Positions 31,752 to 37,374 of a stretch of 37,374 nt of DNA are shown here, in pieces. Origin of the DNA: Verrucomicrobiota bacterium. GTDB taxonomy: Bacteria; Verrucomicrobiota; Verrucomicrobiia; Opitutales; Opitutaceae. The notes beneath the pieces are model-generated. The model was not told where the DNA came from, did no database searches, and saw only the letters and a program-made list of their open reading frames with translations. Position 1 is the first letter of the stretch, and every line of letters starts with the position of its first letter. Both the position numbers and the translations under genes were made by a program. The DNA lies in assembly GCA_025352985.1 (NCBI GenBank), contig JANXRL010000017.1, positions 1 to 37,374 of the forward strand. The letters run 5' to 3'.

Positions 31752-34700
31752 CTATGCGGCTAGTTTGCGCCGATTGGCGAGGCGGTCGAAAAAGAGATAC
31801 ACGACAGGCGTCGTGAACAAAGTGAGCGCCTGGCTTAGGATGAGGCCGCCTACGACGGCGTAGCCCAGCGGTTGGCGGAGTTCAGATCCGACGCCATGGC
31901 CGAGTGCGAGGGGGATACCGCCAATCATCGCGGCGAGGGTCGTCATCATGATCGGTCGAAAGCGTTTGAGGCAGGCTTCATGAATGGCGTGGTGCGCAGA
32001 AAGTCCGCGAGAGCGTTCGGCCTCTATGGCGAAGTCGATCATCATGATGGCGTTTTTCTTCACGATGCCGATCAAAAGAAGGATGCCGATGATGGCGATC
32101 ACGCCGAGATCCTGTCCAAACGCCCAGAGGGTGAGCAGAGCGCCCAAGCCGGCGGAGGGCAGGGTGGAGAGGATTGTGAGCGGATGGATGAAGCTCTCGT
32201 AGAGAATGCCTAGGATGATGTAGATCGTGATGATCGCGGCCAGGATGAGAAGAGGCTGTGACTTGAGGGAATCTTGGAAAGCTTGCGCGGCGCCCTGGAA
32301 ACTGGCGGTGAGCGTGGCGGGTGGGGCAAGGGATCGGGCGGCGTTTTCGACGGCGGCTACCGCTTCTCCCAAGGCCACGTTGGGGGCGAGGTTGAAGGAT
32401 AGGGTGACGCATGGGTATTGGCCGAGGTGGTTGATCGTGAGGGCCTTGGTTGCGCGGGTGTCGATCGTTACCAGGGATGAGAGCGGGATCTGCCCGCCGG
32501 TGAGGGGCGAGGAGATGAAGAGTTTGTCGAGGGTAGAGACATCGGCCTGCAATGCTGGCGATACCTCGATGATGACCTTATATTGGCTGACCTCGGTGTA
32601 GAATTGGGTGATCTGACGTTGGCCAAAGGCGTTGTAGAGGACGCGGTTGATCGCGTCCGCGCCGATGCCGAAACGGGAGGCGGTTTCGCGGTTGATCTGG
32701 ATGCTGAGGGCGGCCGCGTTTGATTCCTGATCGGACGTGACGTCGCGCAGTTCCGGCAGCTGTTGGAGTTTTTTTAGCAGTAGGGGAGTCCAGGCGTTGA
32801 GCACGTCGGAGCTCACGTCGCGAAGCGTGTATTGATACTGGGTTTTGGAGGAGATGCCGCCGATCCTCAGGTCTTGGCGGGCCTGTGGGTAGAATGTGAT
32901 GCCGGGAATGGCGGAGATTTTTTCCCGTAGCCGCGCCATGACGACGCGCGACGGGTCGCGCTTGCCGGGGGGCTTGAGGTTGATTAAGGTGCGTCCATTG
33001 TTGAGGTTGCCGCCGCCTACGTAAGATGCAAATGATTCCACGGCGGGATCGGTCACGATGATGGCATTGACCTGCTCCATGCGCTCATAAATCCCGCCGT
33101 AGGAAATGTCGGAGGCGGCTTCCACGGTCGCGGTGATGAAGCCGGTGTCTTGCTCAGGGAAAAAACCTTTGGGCATGCGCACGAAGACGATGGTGGTGAG
33201 CGCAAACGTGGCCAGGAGCGACACGAGCGTGGCCCGCTGGTGTCGCAGGACAAAATCCAGTCCGCCAGCGTAGATTGATTCGAAGCCGGCGAGAAATCGC
33301 TCGAGCGCCCGGTCTAGGCGGCCGCGCACCGTGGTGCTTGAAGGCGGGTGGTGCGGTCGCAGGAACAGGGAACTGAGCATGGGGACAAGCGTCAGCGAAA
33401 CGAAGGCCGACACGAGGACGGCCACGGTGACGGTCACGGCGAATTCGCGGAAAAGGCGGCCGATGATGCCACCCATGAGCAGCACGGGGATGAAGACGGC
33501 CACGAGGGACATCGTGATGGACAGGATGGTGAAGCCGATTTCACGCGCGCTTTGCAGGGCGGCCTCCATGGGCTTCATGCCGGCCTCGACGTGGCGGTAG
33601 GTGTTTTCAAGCATCACGATGGCGTCGTCTATGACGAAGCCGACCGAGATGGTGAGGGCCATGAGCGAGAGGTTGTTAAGGCTGTAGCCGAGCAGGTAAA
33701 TCACCGCAAAGGTCGCGACGATGGAGACCGGCACGACCACGCTTGAAATGAGGGTGGCGCGTATGTTTCGGAGAAAAAGAAACACCACTACCGTCACCAT
33801 GATCATGGTCAGGAAGAGGTGTTGCTCAACTTCGTTGACCGAGGCGCGGATGGTGCCGGTGCGGTCGGCGAGGATCTCGATCTTGAGGGCTGGCGGCACG
33901 GAGGCTTGGAGGGCCGGCAGCAGCGCGCGGATGCGGGCGATCGTGGCGATGACATTGGCGTCGTTTTCCTTAGATATCATCACGGCTACGCCGCGCTTGG
34001 CGTTGACCCAGGCGGCGGAGCGGATGTTTTCCGGCCCGTCGATGGCGCGGCCAATGTCTCGTATGCGCACGGGGGCGCCGTTGCGGTAGGCTATGATCAG
34101 GTCGTTATAGGGTGCCGAGTTGGTGAGCTGGTCGTTGGCGTAGATGGAGAGGCTCTGGTGTTTGCCGTCGATGCTGCCCTTGGGGGCGTTGACCGTGGCG
34201 CGGGCGATGACGCCTTGAACGTCGTCCATGCCGAGTCCCATAGAGGCGAGGCGGGCGGGATCGACCTGCACGCGAATGGCGGGTTTTTGCTGGCCGACGA
34301 CGTTGGCCTGGGAAACGCCGGAGATTTGGGAGAGTTGCTGGGCGACGACGTTATTCGCAAAATCGGTGACGGTGGTGAGCGGGAGCACATCGGAGCGCAC
34401 GCTCAATATAATGATGGGGGCATCGGAAGGGTTTACTTTCCGATAGGTTGGAGGAGAAGGGAGTTGGGAGGGGAGCTGGCCGCCGGCGGCATTGATGGCG
34501 GACTGGACATCCTGCGCGGCGGCGTTGATGGAAACGTCGAGGTCGAACTGGATGGTGATAGATGTTGAGCCGAGCGAGCTGGTCGAAGACATCTGCGTAA
34601 TGCCTGCGATCTGGGAGAGTTTGTTTTCAAGCGGGGTGGCGACCGACGAGGCCATTGTTTCGGGGCTCGCGCCAGGCAACGAGGCGGAGACTTGAATGGT

Positions 34701-34829
34701 CGGAAATTCAACCTGCGGTAGAGGGGCGACCGGAAGTAGCGGAAACGATAGGAGCCCGACCATAAAGATGCCTATCGTCAGCAGGGTGGTGGCGATGGGA
34801 CGCCGTATGAACGGAGTCGAAAGGCTCAT
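31752..34829 (-). CDS. RND multidrug efflux permease (MdtB/MdtC-like)
   Basis: 1025 aa, the usual length for the HAE1-type inner-membrane pump. Proton-driven trimer that exports drugs or other amphiphiles through an outer-membrane channel. Twelve transmembrane segments fit the pattern: one at residues 12-33, a block 335-540 after the first periplasmic loop, and a second half beginning near 525. The charged pair D401/D402 in GFVIDDAIVMLEN of TM4 is the proton relay. The porter-domain signature RPIATTLLTIG and PLPQVEFPTIQV opens the protein. ATG overlaps the adaptor stop (ATGA), so it is translated with the adaptor. No outer-membrane TolC gene is adjacent. Substrate unknown. Confidence 0.96.
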   Translation of the reverse strand: MSLSTPFIRRPIATTLLTIGIFMVGLLSFPLLPVAPLPQVEFPTIQVSASLPGASPETMASSVATPLENKLSQIAGITQMSSTSSLGSTSITIQFDLDVSINAAAQDVQSAINAAGGQLPSQLPSPPTYRKVNPSDAPIIILSVRSDVLPLTTVTDFANNVVAQQLSQISGVSQANVVGQQKPAIRVQVDPARLASMGLGMDDVQGVIARATVNAPKGSIDGKHQSLSIYANDQLTNSAPYNDLIIAYRNGAPVRIRDIGRAIDGPENIRSAAWVNAKRGVAVMISKENDANVIATIARIRALLPALQASVPPALKIEILADRTGTIRASVNEVEQHLFLTMIMVTVVVFLFLRNIRATLISSVVVPVSIVATFAVIYLLGYSLNNLSLMALTISVGFVIDDAIVMLENTYRHVEAGMKPMEAALQSAREIGFTILSITMSLVAVFIPVLLMGGIIGRLFREFAVTVTVAVLVSAFVSLTLVPMLSSLFLRPHHPPSSTTVRGRLDRALERFLAGFESIYAGGLDFVLRHQRATLVSLLATFALTTIVFVRMPKGFFPEQDTGFITATVEAASDISYGGIYERMEQVNAIIVTDPAVESFASYVGGGNLNNGRTLINLKPPGKRDPSRVVMARLREKISAIPGITFYPQARQDLRIGGISSKTQYQYTLRDVSSDVLNAWTPLLLKKLQQLPELRDVTSDQESNAAALSIQINRETASRFGIGADAINRVLYNAFGQRQITQFYTEVSQYKVIIEVSPALQADVSTLDKLFISSPLTGGQIPLSSLVTIDTRATKALTINHLGQYPCVTLSFNLAPNVALGEAVAAVENAARSLAPPATLTASFQGAAQAFQDSLKSQPLLILAAIITIYIILGILYESFIHPLTILSTLPSAGLGALLTLWAFGQDLGVIAIIGILLLIGIVKKNAIMMIDFAIEAERSRGLSAHHAIHEACLKRFRPIMMTTLAAMIGGIPLALGHGVGSELRQPLGYAVVGGLILSQALTLFTTPVVYLFFDRLANRRKLAA

Positions 34830-35986
34830 CGGGCGGAGGCGTCGGAAGCTGCGGGCGCTGAGGGGTGGGGTAATTTGGCGGACGCTATACTTGCGCCGGG
34901 TTGAAGTTTGTTTTGGCCTTCGCGGACGACTTTTTCGCCCGCAGACAGACCGGTGATGACTACAGTCAAATCGCCCACCTTGGGACCGAGTGCGATTGTG
35001 CGCGCCTCGACGTTCGAGTCGGGTTTCACGACGTAAACAAAAGGTCCGTCCAAGCCTGGCACGACGGATTCAGCGGGGATGGTGAGAGCGTTCGTGAGTG
35101 TTTGGACGAGGATGCGGGCGGTCACGAACTGGCCGGGCCAGAGAGTCTGGTCGTCGTTGGGAAAGGTGGCTTTGAGTCGGAGCGTTCCGGTGCCCGGGTC
35201 GATTTGGTTGTCCACGAGGAGCAGGTGGCCGCGGGCGAGGGTGCGGCCGTTTTCGTCGGTCGCCTCGACCGCCAGTGGCTTTTCGCCGGCGGCGATGATG
35301 CTGTGGCGGAGATTGGAGAACGTTTGCTGGGGAAGAGTGAAGAGGACGGAGACGGGCGTTGTCTGCGTGATGACGACAAGGCCGGTGTTCTGGCTGGCGG
35401 TGACGAGATTGCCGGCGTCAACAAGGCGCACGCCGGTGCATCCGTCGATGGGGGCGCGGAGTGTGGTGAAATCGAGATTGAGCTGGGCGGTATCCACGGC
35501 TGCCTGGCTGGCCAGCACGAGTGCGGCGGATTGGGCGAGTGTGGAGGTGTGTTGGTCGAGGAGTTGGCGGCTTTCGGTGTTGGTTTCAACGAGCACTCGG
35601 ATGCGCTCGTATTCACGCCGATCGTTGGCGAGGCGCGCTTCGTCCTGGGCTTTTTGGGCGAGAGCTTGGGCGAGGGCCGCGCGGTAGGGCCGGGGATCAA
35701 TCTGGGCGAGGATGTCACCGGTTTTCACCATCTGACCCTCGGTGAACTGGATGGATTCCAGTTGACCGCTAACTTGAGGGCGGACGGTCACGGTGTTGTT
35801 GGCCTGAACATTGCCTATTCCGGATAGCCACAGAGGGACGTCGCGGGCTGAGACGGTGGCAAGTTGGACGGCGACGGGCTTGGGTTGGCCAGATGATGGG
35901 GGCTTACGAGGACTTCGAATACCCCAAGCAATCAAACTACATACGGCTATGACCAAGACGAAGATGAGAACGGGGCTTTGTTTCAT
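34826..35986 (-). CDS. RND efflux periplasmic adaptor (membrane fusion protein, MdtA-like)
   Basis: 386 aa from ATG 35984-35986 (MKQSPVLIFV). The N-terminal signal-anchor (about 3-22) is followed by a barrel-sandwich half (VTVRPQVSGQLESIQF), an alpha hairpin (about 90-155, KAQDEARLANDRREYERIRV), the second lipoyl half (TLRAPIDGCTGVR) and a beta-barrel with PVSVLFTLPQQ and NQIDPGTGTLRLKATF. It bridges the pump to an outer-membrane channel. First gene of the adaptor-permease operon. The 230 bp upstream to dnaK hold a strong palindrome that may be its operator. Confidence 0.93.
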   Translation of the reverse strand: MKQSPVLIFVLVIAVCSLIAWGIRSPRKPPSSGQPKPVAVQLATVSARDVPLWLSGIGNVQANNTVTVRPQVSGQLESIQFTEGQMVKTGDILAQIDPRPYRAALAQALAQKAQDEARLANDRREYERIRVLVETNTESRQLLDQHTSTLAQSAALVLASQAAVDTAQLNLDFTTLRAPIDGCTGVRLVDAGNLVTASQNTGLVVITQTTPVSVLFTLPQQTFSNLRHSIIAAGEKPLAVEATDENGRTLARGHLLLVDNQIDPGTGTLRLKATFPNDDQTLWPGQFVTARILVQTLTNALTIPAESVVPGLDGPFVYVVKPDSNVEARTIALGPKVGDLTVVITGLSAGEKVVREGQNKLQPGASIASAKLPHPSAPAASDASAR

Positions 35987-36082
35987 GCGGATGCTGTGCG
36001 ACACACTTATGCCCAAAGAAAGAGCGGCACAGGGTTGAATGTGTCAAATGCCCGTAGATGAGTTTCTAAATAGCGCCAAACT

Positions 36083-36097
36083 GCGACACAGTGTCGC
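36083..36097. promoter_or_regulatory. Palindromic operator candidate upstream of the efflux operon
   Basis: Perfect 15-bp dyad GCGACAC-A-GTGTCGC. On the minus strand TATAGC (complement of 36096-36101) directly precedes it, so it would overlap a -10 box and start site of the adaptor gene. The half-site TGCGACACA recurs at 35997-36005, just before the adaptor ATG. This layout suits a dimeric repressor, but no regulator gene is adjacent. Confidence 0.5.
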
Positions 36098-36216
36098 TAT
36101 ACGGACGCGTTTAATTGATAATGATTCGAACCAATTATTTTTTAAGCCACTACACATTAGTTGATAATACCATTATTTAGTCTGCGGGAATGCGTATTGC
36201 TATGCAGTGTATTACT

Positions 36217-37374
36217 ATGAGCCGAATTCTTGGTATCGATCTTGGAACCACCAACTCCTGTATGTCCGTGATGGAAGCCGGCGAGCCGGTGGTCATACCC
36301 AACGCTGAAGGCGCCCGCACAACTCCGTCGGTCGTCGCTTTCACCAAAACTGGCGAGCGCATCGTCGGTCAGGCCGCGAAACGCCAAGCCGTCACGAATC
36401 CTCGCAACACGATTTTCTCCGCGAAGCGCCTGATTGGCCGCAAATTTTCCGAGGTCGGCGAAGAAGCGAAGAATCTCCCCTACAAAGTAGTGGCTGGTAA
36501 AAACGGCGACGCCGTTATTGAGGCGCAGGTCGGCGACAAAACCGAGCAGTTTGCTCCTCAGCAGATCGCCGCGTTTGTCCTCGGCAAGCTAAAGGCTGAC
36601 GCCGAAGCCTACCTCGGCGAAAAAGTCACACAGGCTGTAATCACGGTCCCTGCTTATTTTAACGACGCCCAGCGCCAAGCCACCAAGGACGCCGGCAAGA
36701 TCGCCGGTCTCGAAGTCCTCCGTATCATCAACGAACCCACGGCCGCCTCGCTCGCCTACGGTCTCGACAAGAAGAAGGACGAGAAGATCGCGGTGTTTGA
36801 CTTGGGCGGCGGCACGTTCGACGTGTCCGTTCTCGAAATCGGCGACGGCGTCTTCGAGGTGAAGGCCACCAACGGCGACACCCACCTCGGCGGAGACAAC
36901 TGGGACGAGACGCTCATCAACTGGCTCGTGGACAGCTTCAAGGCTGAGCAAGGCATCGACCTCCGCAAGGATCCGATGGCCCTCCAGCGCCTGAAGGAAG
37001 AGGCCGAAAAAGCCAAGATAGCCCTCTCCTCGACCCAGTCGGTCGATATCAATCTCCCTTTCATCACCGCCGACGCCTCCGGTCCGAAGCACCTGAACGT
37101 CACGCTCTCCCGCGCCAAGATGGAGCAGGTCTGCGACAGCCTCTTCGAGCGCACGATCAAGCCGTTCCAAAACTGCTTGAAGGACGCCGACCTCACCTCC
37201 GCCAAGATCGACGAGCTCGTGCTCGTCGGCGGCATGACCCGGATGCCCAAGGTCGTCGAGATCGCCAACAAGCTCGCCGGCAAGCCCGCCCACCAAGGTG
37301 TGAACCCCGATGAGGTCGTCGCTATCGGCGCGGCCATTCAGGGCGGCGTGCTCAAGGGCGACGTGAAAGACGTC
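36217..37374 (+). CDS. dnaK: Chaperone protein DnaK (Hsp70), C-terminus cut by window edge
   Basis: 386 residues, the complete ATPase domain; the substrate-binding half lies beyond the window. Start ATG 36217 gives the classical [14 protein letters not shown]; ATGs at 36190 and 36202 are in frame but add a non-family extension. Hsp70 motifs: phosphate-1 [41 protein letters not shown], phosphate-2 [14 protein letters not shown] and adenosine [15 protein letters not shown]-dependent folding of unfolded proteins with DnaJ/GrpE. Upstream there is no CIRCE (TTAGCACTC) element; the 180-bp leader is AT-rich. Confidence 0.97.
   Translation, partial: MSRILGIDLGTTNSCMSVMEAGEPVVIPNAEGARTTPSVVAFTKTGERIVGQAAKRQAVTNPRNTIFSAKRLIGRKFSEVGEEAKNLPYKVVAGKNGDAVIEAQVGDKTEQFAPQQIAAFVLGKLKADAEAYLGEKVTQAVITVPAYFNDAQRQATKDAGKIAGLEVLRIINEPTAASLAYGLDKKKDEKIAVFDLGGGTFDVSVLEIGDGVFEVKATNGDTHLGGDNWDETLINWLVDSFKAEQGIDLRKDPMALQRLKEEAEKAKIALSSTQSVDINLPFITADASGPKHLNVTLSRAKMEQVCDSLFERTIKPFQNCLKDADLTSAKIDELVLVGGMTRMPKVVEIANKLAGKPAHQGVNPDEVVAIGAAIQGGVLKGDVKDV

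Noticed and set aside
36017-36216. HrcA/CIRCE heat-shock element upstream of dnaK
   Set aside because: The TTAGCACTC-N9-GAGTGCTAA consensus is not present; the palindrome at 36083-36097 is a different sequence.
36157-36387. 76-aa minus-strand frame over the dnaK start
   Set aside because: Antisense to the conserved DnaK N-terminus; no domain.

Overview
The window looks like chromosomal DNA of a GC-rich Gram-negative bacterium, most likely a member of the Verrucomicrobiota (Opitutaceae-like). That assignment is inference from overall protein style, eukaryotic-type glutamine synthetase (GSII), the envelope genes (RND pump, YceI, SH3 protein) and intergenic repeat families. No rRNA or taxonomic marker was searched. 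Almost no start codon in the window is preceded by a Shine-Dalgarno sequence.

Layout. 1-4538 is a minus-strand block: RsuA/RluB pseudouridine synthase, an exported SH3-like protein, folD, a receiver-histidine kinase hybrid, and proC (cut by the left edge). 4658-9089 is plus strand: a CysJ-like flavin reductase, then a fatty-acid synthesis cluster (fabG, acpP, fabF) and a class I methyltransferase. 9170-10451 (minus) holds rpmB and a MidA/DUF185 methyltransferase. 10486-14276 (plus) holds a C-terminal processing protease, tsaD and a GlcD-type FAD oxidase. tRNA-Gln(TTG) and hflX follow on minus. 15937-17564 (plus) is dnaX with an A10 slippery run, so a 388-aa gamma-like and a 542-aa tau-like product are predicted. 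17623-20790 is a single-chain restriction-modification enzyme with a low-GC recognition half.

20793-22543 (minus) holds a GGCT-fold protein, a PP2C phosphatase and a very small protein-kinase-like gene, a possible phospho-signalling pair. glnA (GSII, plus) follows a good sigma-54-type promoter match. A pair of inverted REP elements separates it from ilvB (minus). After ymdB (plus) come minus-strand accA, a TPR protein, yceI and queA, then tRNA-Thr(CGT) on plus, a single-domain response regulator, a LON-domain protein and an RND efflux pump (permease plus adaptor). A divergent intergenic region with a 15-bp palindrome leads to dnaK, cut by the right edge.

Most of this is housekeeping. The accessory or unusual parts are the restriction-modification gene, the mini-kinase/PP2C pair, the dnaX frameshift site, the sigma-54 signal at glnA and several families of GTAG-type intergenic repeats. 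No CRISPR array, insertion sequence or prophage was seen.
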